Part shown: in pieces, positions 39,864-46,988 of the stretch | Layout: the number at the start of each line of letters is the position of its first letter | Numbering within the stretch: position 1 is the stretch's first letter | Origin: Bog-473 sp963719485 | GTDB taxonomy: Bacteria > Actinomycetota > Acidimicrobiia > Acidimicrobiales > RAAP-2 | DNA: 64,000 bases | NCBI GenBank assembly: GCA_963719485.1 | Contig: OY970387.1 | Span: forward strand, 62,001 to 126,000 | Direction of reading: 5' to 3' | Position numbers and translations under genes: made by a program | The notes under the pieces: model-generated | Databases searched by the model: none | Told to the model about the DNA's origin: nothing | Seen by the model: only the letters and a program-made list of their open reading frames with translations

Positions 39864-40745
39864 ATGGTGACGTTCCGCCAGATGACGGAGGAGGACGTGC
39901 CGGCCGCCGTGGCAGCGTTCGAGAGCGGGTTGCTCGGTATTGCCGCCGGTCACGGCCTCCCGGTGACGGGAAACTCCATTCAGGACGAGCGCCGGCGCCA
40001 GGACCGCACCCGACACTTCCTCGGCACGGACCCCGGCGGATCGTGGGTGGCCGAAGACGGCGGGACCGTCGTCGGTATGTCACAGTCCTTCGTGCGGGAG
40101 GACTACTGGATGCTGTCGCAGCTGGGGACGGTGCCCGGCCGTCAGGGTCGCGGCGTCGGCCGCGAACTGCTCCGGCTCGCCCTCGGGCACGGCGATCCGA
40201 CCAGCCCGGGGACGATCCAGTGCTCCCGTGATCCCAAGGCAATGGCCCTCTACACGGGCTTCGGTTTCACCCTGCACCCGGTCGTGACGGCGTGGGGCCC
40301 CATGCGCCCTGGCTCGGTGCCGCGACCGCCCGAGGTCGACCGCTACGAGCCGGACGAGGTCGGCGAGCGCGAGCTCGAGATCGTCACGGCCGTCGACCGC
40401 CAGGTACGCGGGTCGGCGCGCCCCGTCGACATCGTCGCCATGCTGTCCCAGCCCGGCAACCGCCTGCTCCTCCACGCGGACCAGGCCTACGCCGTCGCCA
40501 AGGACGAGCGCATCGTCACCCTCGGCGCGCGCCAGGAGGAATCCGCCGTGCTGGTGTTGCAGGCGATGCTGGCCGAGGCGCCGCCGGGCGAGACGATCGA
40601 GATCAACTGGTTGACCTCGGCCCAGCAATGGGCGGTTCGCGCGGTCGTCGCGGCGGGCATCGATCTCCGGCCCTACGGGCCTGTGATGGTCCGCGGCATG
40701 GACGGGCCGCCCAGGCCCTACATCCCGAGTGGCGGGTACGGATAA
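39864..40745 (+). CDS. GNAT-family acetyltransferase
   Basis: A 293-residue protein with a canonical N-terminal GNAT domain: LGTVPGRQGRGVGRELLRLAL (about 92-112) is motif A and MALYTGFGFTLHP motif B. The second half (about 150-293) looks like a degenerate second domain (LLLHADQAYAVAKDERIVTLG), as in tandem GNAT proteins. Substrate unknown. It starts 7 nt after leuD and may be transcribed with greA-leuC-leuD, although no metabolic link is evident. Confidence 0.75.
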   Translation: MVTFRQMTEEDVPAAVAAFESGLLGIAAGHGLPVTGNSIQDERRRQDRTRHFLGTDPGGSWVAEDGGTVVGMSQSFVREDYWMLSQLGTVPGRQGRGVGRELLRLALGHGDPTSPGTIQCSRDPKAMALYTGFGFTLHPVVTAWGPMRPGSVPRPPEVDRYEPDEVGERELEIVTAVDRQVRGSARPVDIVAMLSQPGNRLLLHADQAYAVAKDERIVTLGARQEESAVLVLQAMLAEAPPGETIEINWLTSAQQWAVRAVVAAGIDLRPYGPVMVRGMDGPPRPYIPSGGYG

Positions 40746-41070
40746 GAGAAGGCACTCGTTTACAAGACGGTCCTGGGCCGAGCCGGCCCGACCGCTGCTT
40801 TCAGCGACGAGACCAGTAGCTCGCCAAACGGTCACCGTCGCACACAGAGCGCCATAGCGCTCGGCAGAAATCAAGGGCCGTGCCAGTGCCGTGCGTCTTC
40901 GCGTGGTCAGCGCGACGGCTCGGCGAATGCCTCAGACGGTGCCATTCTGCGGGTCGGAACAGTATTAAAGAGCCTCGCTATGCTGCACCCCTTCGGACAC
41001 CGCCGACCGACGACCACCTCACGGTGTGTCTCGACGAGACGCCAGGAGCGTTGTAGAGGGAATTGAACTC
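40746..41070. other. intergenic region with promoter for membrane protein
   Basis: About 325 bp, noticeably less GC-rich than the genes on its left. No gene seen. GAGCGC-CATA-GCGCTC (around 40846-40861) and CGCTG-CTTT-CAGCG (around 40791-40804) are small hairpins without T runs. GGAACA (40956-40961), 17 nt and TATGCT (40979-40984) form the best promoter candidate, leaving a leader of about 80 nt. Confidence 0.4.
40956..40984 (+). promoter_or_regulatory. promoter candidate for the 41071 membrane protein
   Basis: GGAACA-N17-TATGCT. The -10 matches TATAAT in four of six positions; the -35 shares ACA with TTGACA and GGAAC with extracytoplasmic-function sigma promoters. The choice between the two cannot be made from sequence. 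Confidence 0.35.
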
Positions 41071-43128
41071 GTGACCGAAATTGCTGAAGGGCACGACAGA
41101 GTTCTCGCGACCGAGTCGCCAATCGACCCCCAACATCCCCCTCCGATCGCCCCGCAGAACGTTCGTCGCTTCCAAGTGGTGGCAGTTTGCGCTGTCGTCG
41201 CTGCAGCCGTGCCTTATCTGTGGGTGCTCTGGGACCTCTGGAGCGGCAGGGTGGACCAGCTTCGGACCACCGCTCCGAGGACGGCCACAGCGTCCGTCAT
41301 CTACGACGTACAGACCCGCGCCTTGTTGCACGGCCACTTGTCACTGCCACGCGGCAGCATCGGCGACGAGGCATTCATCCACGACGGGCGGACGTACACA
41401 TATTTCGGCATCTTCCCGTCACTTCTGCGGATGCCGATCCTTCTGTTCACCCACTCGCTCGATGGTCGTCTGACGAGTCTGTCGATACTGGCGTCTTGGG
41501 TGGTCACTGCCATCTTCAGCACATTGCTCCTGTGGCGGATCCGGATCCTCTTACGCGGCGAGGCATCGCTACGATGGCCCGAAGCAATTTCGTACGGCAT
41601 CCTCGTCTTCTCGATACTGGCTGGATCCGTTCTCCTCTACCTGGCGTCGACGAGCAACGTCTACGGGGAGGACGAGGCCTGGAGTGTCGCATTGGCTTGT
41701 GGCAGTCTCTTCGCGCTCGTTGGCGTAGTCGAACGACCTTCATGGGGCCGGGTGACAACGTTGGGGGTCCTCGTCCTCGTCACCAATCTCGGTCGCGGCA
41801 CGACTGGCTACGCGTGCATCCTCGCGACGATCTTGGTTGCGGCCTGGTTTGCTCTTGGTCGAGCCGGACCGGAGAGGAAGCAATGGGCCTTCACGGTCCT
41901 GCTCGCCGGGCTCGTTTCCCTGGTCGTGGGGTGCGCCATTGATTTCGCCAGATTCAACCTGCTCTTCGGATACCCGGTATCGCAACAGGGGATTTACAAG
42001 CTCTTCGGAGGCAGCCACGTCAACGGCGGACACATCTTCAGCCTGCACTTCCTGCCCACCACGTTGGTGACTTACCTCTCACCGTTGAACCTACGGGTCT
42101 TGCCTGTCTTCCCCTATCTCGCCATTCCGGCTCTCCCGCATCAGATCGCCCACACCTCTCTGTTCAACAGCGGAAACTCATCGAGTGTCCCTGCATCGAC
42201 GCCCCTGCTACTGGCCCTAGGGATATGGGGGGTGATCGCCAGCTTTGGACCACATCGCCCCATGATCGTCCGATCGTTCCGGATCCTGCTCTTCGCGGCA
42301 GCTGCCAGTGCCGGCGCCATGTTGGTCTACGGCGCGATTTATGAACGATTCCTGGGCGATTTCATGCCGCTGCTTATACTGGCGAGCGCGATCGGCCTGG
42401 TCGACCTCTGGTGCCGTCTGGACCGCAATCGACGGTCGGTACGGATCGTTTTACCGGGTATCGGCGTAGTCGCACTGTTCGGTTTTGTTGCGAACATGGG
42501 CATCGCCATTGGCCCGCAGGCCAACTGGTCGCCGACGCAGTTGGCTCACTATGTCCAAGCCGTACAAGACTTCGGCGACATCACCGGGCAACCAGGACTC
42601 TCGGGCTATCTCGTTCGGGGAAACAGCTTTCCTGGTAAAGCGCCGATGGACCAACTCTTCATCGACGGCCGGTGCCGCGCGCTCTACATCGCCGACCAGG
42701 CCGTACCAAACGGATTCAACGACCCCTGGATATTGGTCGAGAGGGCGCCGCACACACCGCTGTGCGATTCACTTATCGCAAAAGCATTGGTGGTATCGCT
42801 TGGAACGAGCATCGTTTCGCCGCGCGCCAACGAGACGGTGTCCGGGTCACGAGTGGTAGTCACGGCTTCGACGACGGGAGTGGACAAGGTATCAACCGTC
42901 TCGTTTGAGCTGGTCGGACATTCGCCATTCGCGACACAGATCATCGGCACTGGCACGCGCACGCGAGTGGGCTGGATCCATGTCTGGGATTCGCGCTCCA
43001 CGCCCAATGGCACCTACAGTCTCGTGAGCGTGGCCGAGAATACATCGGGGCACACCGTTTACAGCTCCCCTGTCGCCGTTACCGTCCACAATCCCGCGAG
43101 CGTCCAACAGCCCCACGTGCATCGCTAG
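41071..43128 (+). CDS. large polytopic membrane protein with C-terminal Ig-like domain
   Basis: A 685-residue membrane protein. Twelve or so hydrophobic helices span residues 35-500 (for example VVAVCAVVAAAVPYLWVLW). The C-terminal 90 residues, after SPRANETVSGSRVVVTAS, have the alternating pattern and DSRSTPNGTYSLVSVAEN of a bacterial Ig-like or fibronectin-like domain, probably extracellular. This suits cell-envelope glycosyltransferases of GT-C type, but I find no catalytic DE/DD motif with certainty. Base composition is lower in GC than in neighbours, hinting at a different origin. GTG 41071 is preceded by AGAGGGA 9 nt upstream. Confidence 0.65.
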   Translation: MTEIAEGHDRVLATESPIDPQHPPPIAPQNVRRFQVVAVCAVVAAAVPYLWVLWDLWSGRVDQLRTTAPRTATASVIYDVQTRALLHGHLSLPRGSIGDEAFIHDGRTYTYFGIFPSLLRMPILLFTHSLDGRLTSLSILASWVVTAIFSTLLLWRIRILLRGEASLRWPEAISYGILVFSILAGSVLLYLASTSNVYGEDEAWSVALACGSLFALVGVVERPSWGRVTTLGVLVLVTNLGRGTTGYACILATILVAAWFALGRAGPERKQWAFTVLLAGLVSLVVGCAIDFARFNLLFGYPVSQQGIYKLFGGSHVNGGHIFSLHFLPTTLVTYLSPLNLRVLPVFPYLAIPALPHQIAHTSLFNSGNSSSVPASTPLLLALGIWGVIASFGPHRPMIVRSFRILLFAAAASAGAMLVYGAIYERFLGDFMPLLILASAIGLVDLWCRLDRNRRSVRIVLPGIGVVALFGFVANMGIAIGPQANWSPTQLAHYVQAVQDFGDITGQPGLSGYLVRGNSFPGKAPMDQLFIDGRCRALYIADQAVPNGFNDPWILVERAPHTPLCDSLIAKALVVSLGTSIVSPRANETVSGSRVVVTASTTGVDKVSTVSFELVGHSPFATQIIGTGTRTRVGWIHVWDSRSTPNGTYSLVSVAENTSGHTVYSSPVAVTVHNPASVQQPHVHR

Positions 43129-43221
43129 CCAATCGGTCCTTACGAACTGGCGCGACGAGGCGGTCATCATGGCTTCACCTCTTGCCAGCCTCCCAACAAG
43201 CGGTGCCCGAGAGGGTGGTCG

Positions 43222-44379
43222 TTACCGAGGGGCGCGGGGCATGCCCAACCCGATCATGGCGACGATGTCGCGCTGGATCTCGTTGGTCCCGCCTCCGAAG
43301 GTGAAGATGGTCTGCGTCCGGGCTTGCTGCTCCAGACGGCCTCGCAGGAGCGCCCCGGGCGATCCGTCGACCAGGTAGCCCGCTTGACCGACCACGTCGA
43401 GCAGCAGTCGGTAGACCTCAAGAGCGAGCTCGGTTCCGTACACCTTGGTCGCCGATGCATCGGCCGGATTTAGGCCCTTGTCGGAGGCCCAGGCCACCTT
43501 CCAGTTCAAGAGCTTCAGCACTTCGATCTTGGCCCGCACCCGGGCCAGGCTGATCTGCACCCACTCGTGGTCCAGCACCGTGCTGCCGTCCCGGAGCCGG
43601 TGCCCCAGCGCCCAGCGACGGACCTCACTGAAGCTGCGCAGCAACCCCGAGGCGGGGCAGATCGCCACCCGCTCGTGATTGAGCTGGTTGGTGATCAGCT
43701 TCCAGCCCTGGTTCTCCGCACCGACGAGGTTCTCCGCGGGGACCCGGACGTCCTCGTAGAACGTCGAGCTGGTGATGTCGCCGGCGATGGTGGCCAACGG
43801 CGTCCAGTGAAACCCGGCGGAATCGACCGGCACGATGAACACCGAGAGGCCCTTGTGCTTGGGGGCATCGGGGTCGGTCCGCACCGCCAGCCAGACGTAG
43901 TCGGCGTACTGGATCGCGCTGGTGAAGACCTTCTGGCCGTTGATCACGTACTCGTCCCCGTCGCGCACCGCCTTCGTCTTGAGCGAGGCCAGGTCGGTGC
44001 CCGCGGAGGGCTCGGTGTAGCCGATGGAGAAGTGGACCTCCCCCCTCAGGATGCCGGGGAGGAGTCGCTCCTTCTGTTCGTCGGTGCCGAGGGCCATGAG
44101 CGTCGGGCCGACACTGTTCAAGGTGAGCAGCGGGAGGGGCACACCCGCCCAGTGGGACTCCTCGACGAAGATCATCTGATCGATGGGCCCCCTGGCCTGC
44201 CCTCCGTACTCCCTGGGCCACCCGAGGCCGAGCCAGCCGTCATGGCCCATGCGGCGGATGTACCGGGTGTAGGGCGGCTCGTCCGTGGGCGAACCTTCCA
44301 CCTCTGCGACGAGCTCTTCGAAGTAGGCGCGGAGCTCTCCCTGCAGACTCCGCTGCTCTTGGGTGAACTCCAGGTACAC
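43222..44379 (-). CDS. acyl-CoA dehydrogenase, FadE29-like
   Basis: A 385-residue acyl-CoA dehydrogenase strongly resembling mycobacterial FadE29 (ChsE2), a subunit of the heterotetrameric enzyme acting on steroid side chains: MGHDGWLGLGWPREYGG, VGPTLMALGTDEQK, IGYTEPSAGTDLASLKTKA, ITNQLNHERV and the tail TFGGGTNEIQRDIV. At the usual catalytic Glu position (IYEGT) the sequence reads TFGGG, so Glu is absent, as in FadE29. A partner subunit would normally supply activity or be encoded nearby, but no FadE28-like partner is adjacent. GTG 44379 has GGAGGG upstream. Substrate assignment is an inference. Confidence 0.82.
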   Translation of the reverse strand: MYLEFTQEQRSLQGELRAYFEELVAEVEGSPTDEPPYTRYIRRMGHDGWLGLGWPREYGGQARGPIDQMIFVEESHWAGVPLPLLTLNSVGPTLMALGTDEQKERLLPGILRGEVHFSIGYTEPSAGTDLASLKTKAVRDGDEYVINGQKVFTSAIQYADYVWLAVRTDPDAPKHKGLSVFIVPVDSAGFHWTPLATIAGDITSSTFYEDVRVPAENLVGAENQGWKLITNQLNHERVAICPASGLLRSFSEVRRWALGHRLRDGSTVLDHEWVQISLARVRAKIEVLKLLNWKVAWASDKGLNPADASATKVYGTELALEVYRLLLDVVGQAGYLVDGSPGALLRGRLEQQARTQTIFTFGGGTNEIQRDIVAMIGLGMPRAPR

Positions 44380-44468
44380 GTGGCCCTCCGAGTGTGATCT
44401 CTTCCGGGGGGCATTATCGCGAGAAGCGGACCTCGGGTCTGCCGGCCCGCCGCGCGGGGCGATACCGC

Positions 44469-44771
44469 CTACGCCAGAAGTCCGTAGGACCCGACCATCG
44501 AGGCGTCAGCCGGAGCAGGCCCGTCGACGCAACGCTCCCCGATGCCGGCCTGGAACGCGGCGAACGCCGGCGACGACGTCAGCGGGTTCACCGCACCGTC
44601 GAGGACGGCCACGTGCAGGAAGCTCACGCCGTCGTCGAGGCGGAACGCGGCGTAGTGGAGCCCGCCGGGGTCCTTCTCGGCCAACTCGCTGAACACGTCC
44701 CGGATGAGCCGCTCGTTCTCGTCGGCGTGCTCGGGCTCGGTGCGGTAACGGACCACCTTGGTCACGGACAT
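44469..44771 (-). CDS. hypothetical protein (100 aa), possible dimeric alpha/beta barrel
   Basis: A 100-residue protein with an antiparallel pattern: MSVTKVVRYRTEPEHADEN, a helix IRDVFSELAEKDPG, strand LHYAAFRLDDGVSFLHVAVL and a helix around PAFAAFQAGIGERC. This resembles the ferredoxin-like dimeric barrel of monooxygenase-type domains, without a decisive motif. GAGGAGC precedes the ATG at 44771. It lies 32 nt after the DUF6855-like gene on the same strand and is probably the last gene of the ArsR-SRPBCC operon. Confidence 0.6.
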   Translation of the reverse strand: MSVTKVVRYRTEPEHADENERLIRDVFSELAEKDPGGLHYAAFRLDDGVSFLHVAVLDGAVNPLTSSPAFAAFQAGIGERCVDGPAPADASMVGSYGLLA

Positions 44772-44803
44772 GGTCAAGCTCCTCTTCTTGTTCGCGGTCG
44801 GGA

Positions 44804-45205
44804 TCAGACGGCGCGCATGCTGTTGTTGCGCGCCGCGTGGGTGAGCTCGGCCAGGCCGAGCAGCTCGAGGAGGGGCGGGAGATACATGCCGAAGCGGCCC
44901 CGATACCCCTTGCGCTGGCCGTACCATCCGCCCACCGGGTTGTCGGGCGAGCGGCCCCACGCTTCCACCGTGCCGTCCGCCGCCGGCTTCTTCTCGTCGG
45001 CCGCGCCGAGCGGCACCCAGTCGCCCTGGGCGGTGAGCCAGCTGTGCAGGTCCTCGATCGCGCGCAGGTCATAGGTGAGCTTCGTGGAGCCCACCTGGCA
45101 CACCAGCAGTGCCGGCTCCGCCCCCTCGTCGCGGTACATCGTGAACTCGGAGCTCCCCGGAGGGGTCTTCAGCACCCACGGATCATCCTTCGTCCCCGTT
45201 GCCAT
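44804..45205 (-). CDS. DUF6855-like conserved protein
   Basis: A 133-residue soluble protein starting MATGTKDDPWVLKTPPGSS and containing DEGAEPALLVCQVGSTKLTY, GDWVPLGAADEKKP, VEAWGRSPDNPVGGWYG and RFGMYLPPLLELLGL. This matches my memory of the actinobacterial DUF6855 family; function unknown. The ATG at 45205 overlaps the SRPBCC stop as TGATG, so it is translated with that gene. It is often seen beside ArsR/SRPBCC pairs, so a shared small-molecule response is possible. Confidence 0.7.
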   Translation of the reverse strand: MATGTKDDPWVLKTPPGSSEFTMYRDEGAEPALLVCQVGSTKLTYDLRAIEDLHSWLTAQGDWVPLGAADEKKPAADGTVEAWGRSPDNPVGGWYGQRKGYRGRFGMYLPPLLELLGLAELTHAARNNSMRAV

Positions 45206-45651
45206 CAGTCGGCCCCTTTCTCCGCGGCCGCCGCGAAGTGCGGCAGCAGCGCGTCCCAACCGCCGCGGTTCTGGTCCCGCAAGGTGTCGGCTTCCGCGCC
45301 CAGCTTCTCCCACCCGCCGTGCTCGATCTCGATCCGCGTGCGCTCGTCCCCGTCGCCGACGAAGGTGATCTCCACGTCGGTGGCCGCGGCGCGGTCGCGC
45401 CCGATGTGCCACCGGTAGGCCAGGCGACGGGGCGGCTCCCACACGGTGACCTCACCCCACTCGTGCCGCACACCGGCCGCGGTCCGCTCATAGATCCGCC
45501 CGCCGGCGCCGCTCTCGAGGACGACCTCGGCGGGGTTGCCGCTCACCGTGTGGTCCCGCGGCCACCAGGTGCCGATCTTCGACGTCCAGACGGCGAACGC
45601 GTGCTGAGGCGGGCACTCGACGTCGAAACTGATGTGGAGGGGAGGGGTCAC
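45205..45651 (-). CDS. SRPBCC (AHSA1-like) protein
   Basis: A 148-residue START/Bet v1-fold protein. FDVECPPQHAFAVWTSKIGTW opens with the strand-helix pattern of the family; PRRLAYRWHIGRD and VEITFVGDGDERTRIEIEH are central strands, and a C-terminal helix GGWDALLPHFAAAAEKG closes the hydrophobic cavity. Such proteins bind small hydrophobic ligands or act as AHSA1-type domains. GTG 45651 overlaps the ArsR stop (GTGA). Transcription-regulator plus SRPBCC pairs are common in Actinobacteria. Confidence 0.82.
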   Translation of the reverse strand: MTPPLHISFDVECPPQHAFAVWTSKIGTWWPRDHTVSGNPAEVVLESGAGGRIYERTAAGVRHEWGEVTVWEPPRRLAYRWHIGRDRAAATDVEITFVGDGDERTRIEIEHGGWEKLGAEADTLRDQNRGGWDALLPHFAAAAEKGAD

Positions 45652-45971
45652 GACTGCGGCGGCACCGTGTTCTCGGCCAGCAGCAGGAACCGGGCGGCCG
45701 CCTCGCCCCAGACCCCCTCGAGGTAATCCTGGACGGCACGCAGTCCGCCGTCCTGCAGGTGGTAGATCCGCCGGTTGCCCTCGGCCCGTTCGGCCACCAT
45801 GCCGGCGCCCTTCAAGAGACGCAGGTGACGCGAGACCGCCGGACGGCTGATCGGCAGCGCGGCGGCGATCTCGTGGACCGGCTTGTCGCCTTCGCTCAGC
45901 AGCCGCAGGATCTCCCGGCGGTTCGGATCCCCGAGGGCGTCGAAGGGATCGCCGCCGATCTCCGGTAACAT
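45648..45971 (-). CDS. ArsR-family transcriptional regulator
   Basis: A 107-residue winged-helix repressor. FDALGDPNRREILRLLSEGDK is the ArsR N-terminal helix pair, AALPISRPAVSRHLRLLKGAG the recognition helix region, and the wing contains ERAEGNRRIYHL. No metal-binding ELCVCD motif is present, so the inducer is probably not a metal. The ATG at 45971 is chosen over upstream GTG/ATG codons because it starts at MLPEIGGDPFDALGDP. The gene heads an operon of four and has a GTTAC-rich inverted repeat overlapping its start. Confidence 0.87.
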   Translation of the reverse strand: MLPEIGGDPFDALGDPNRREILRLLSEGDKPVHEIAAALPISRPAVSRHLRLLKGAGMVAERAEGNRRIYHLQDGGLRAVQDYLEGVWGEAAARFLLLAENTVPPQS

Positions 45972-45998
45972 CTTCGTTACCGTAACAGAATGGTTACC
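45964..45998. promoter_or_regulatory. GGTAAC/GTTACC inverted-repeat operator at the arsR-like start
   Basis: GGTAAC (45964-45969) and GTTACC (45976-45981) form a perfect inverted repeat with a 6-nt spacer, covering the start codon. GTTAC-C-GTAAC (45976-45986) and GGTTACC (45992-45998) add further half-sites. A repressor bound here would block its own translation start and promoter, which fits autoregulation by the ArsR protein. Confidence 0.55.
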
Positions 45999-46025
45999 GA
46001 TAGGCAATGCCCACCGGTATCGGGC

Positions 46026-46439
46026 CTATGCGGCGACGAGGGTCGTCCTCGAGGCGACCGTCTGCTTCACCTTCTCGGCCACCGAGGGCGCCGCCTCGAT
46101 GATCCGGCGGAACTCGGCCGGTGACCCGGCGTAGATCTCCGCATCGGTGATCGCGGTCACGGTCGCGTTCCGCCTGCCTCGGCCGGCGCCCTGCAGCAGG
46201 GCCATCTCACCCACCAGGTCACCACGGCCGATGGTGGCGACGCTCCGGCCACCCTGCGTCACCTCGGCCATCCCGTTGACCATGATCATGAACTCGTTGC
46301 CGATGCCGCCCTCGCGCACGAGGACCCTTCCGGCCTTCACCTTCAGCCGTGTCAGCTGCCGGGCAATGACCGCCAGCTCAGACCGGCTGGCCTCGGAAAA
46401 CAGGTCCAACTCCTGCAGTTCATCCTTGAGCGAACGCAT
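46026..46439 (-). CDS. cyclic-nucleotide-binding domain protein
   Basis: A 137-residue single cNMP-binding domain. ELDLFSEASRSELAVIARQL starts the fold, VREGGIGNEFMIMVNGMAEV and GRGDLVGEMALLQGAGRGRRNATV form the phosphate-binding cassette, in which the usual GELALL-xxxxRxAT is recognisable with Arg. No DNA-binding domain is attached, so it is a sensor or partner protein, not a CRP-type regulator. AAGGAG lies 6 nt before the ATG at 46439. The large cyclase-domain protein at 17759 could supply the nucleotide, which is only a guess. Confidence 0.82.
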   Translation of the reverse strand: MRSLKDELQELDLFSEASRSELAVIARQLTRLKVKAGRVLVREGGIGNEFMIMVNGMAEVTQGGRSVATIGRGDLVGEMALLQGAGRGRRNATVTAITDAEIYAGSPAEFRRIIEAAPSVAEKVKQTVASRTTLVAA

Positions 46440-46492
46440 CGGTGCTCCTTCCAACTCACTCTTCCCCACGGCCAGAGTGACGCCTGGACGGA

Positions 46493-46542
46493 TAATCTGT
46501 CAAGCAGCTCGGGAAGATTCCTACTATCTCCATTACAGATTA
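46493..46542. repeat. inverted repeat TAATCTGT / ACAGATTA, 34-nt spacer
   Basis: TAATCTGT at 46493-46500 and ACAGATTA at 46535-46542 are perfect reverse complements in the AT-rich gap upstream of the cNMP gene. No T run follows on either strand, so a terminator is unlikely. It may be two half-sites of a regulator or a small cruciform. Confidence 0.35.
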
Positions 46543-46550
46543 GCGGGGAG

Positions 46551-46988
46551 CTATCCCTCGAACCAGCGGTAGCGGGTCCAGCCGGCCAGGGGCCGGGCGC
46601 CGAAGCGCTGGTAGAAGTCCATGGCGGGGGCGTTCCACTCGAGCACGTCCCACTCGACGCGCCCGTCGGTCTCCTGGCGCAGGCGGGTGAGCAGCTCTGC
46701 GGCGTAGCCCTGGCGACGGTGCTCCGGCCGCACGTAGAGGTCCTCCAGCCAGATCCCCGTCTTGCCCAGGAACGTCGAGAACGTCCGGTACCACAGCGCG
46801 TGCCCGGCGAGTCCCCCTTCGCCGTCCTCGACGACCCAGTCGTGCGCCACCGCCTCGGGCCCGAACAGGGCGCGAGCGAGGTCGTCCTCGGTCACCGCCA
46901 CCTGGTCCACGAGGTTCTCGAACTCCGCCAGCTCGCGGATCATCGCCACGAGCTCCGGGACGTCCGCCTCGACCGCCGGGCGGATCAC
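46551..46988 (-). CDS. GNAT-family N-acetyltransferase
   Basis: A 145-residue acetyltransferase close to the Ats1/RimI-like and diamine acetyltransferase-type group. IRPAVEADVPELVAMIRELAEFE opens with the usual helix, IWLEDLYVRPEHRRQGYAAELL (about 84-105) is the acetyl-CoA motif, and EWNAPAMDFYQRFGARPLAGW is motif B. Diamine-type substrates are suggested by the WLEDLYVRPEHR motif, not proven. GTG 46988 overlaps the leuA stop as GTGA, so it is translated together with leuA. Confidence 0.82.
   Translation of the reverse strand: MIRPAVEADVPELVAMIRELAEFENLVDQVAVTEDDLARALFGPEAVAHDWVVEDGEGGLAGHALWYRTFSTFLGKTGIWLEDLYVRPEHRRQGYAAELLTRLRQETDGRVEWDVLEWNAPAMDFYQRFGARPLAGWTRYRWFEG

Noticed and set aside
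46493..46542. Inverted repeat as a transcription terminator
   Set aside because: 34-nt spacer and no T run on either strand.
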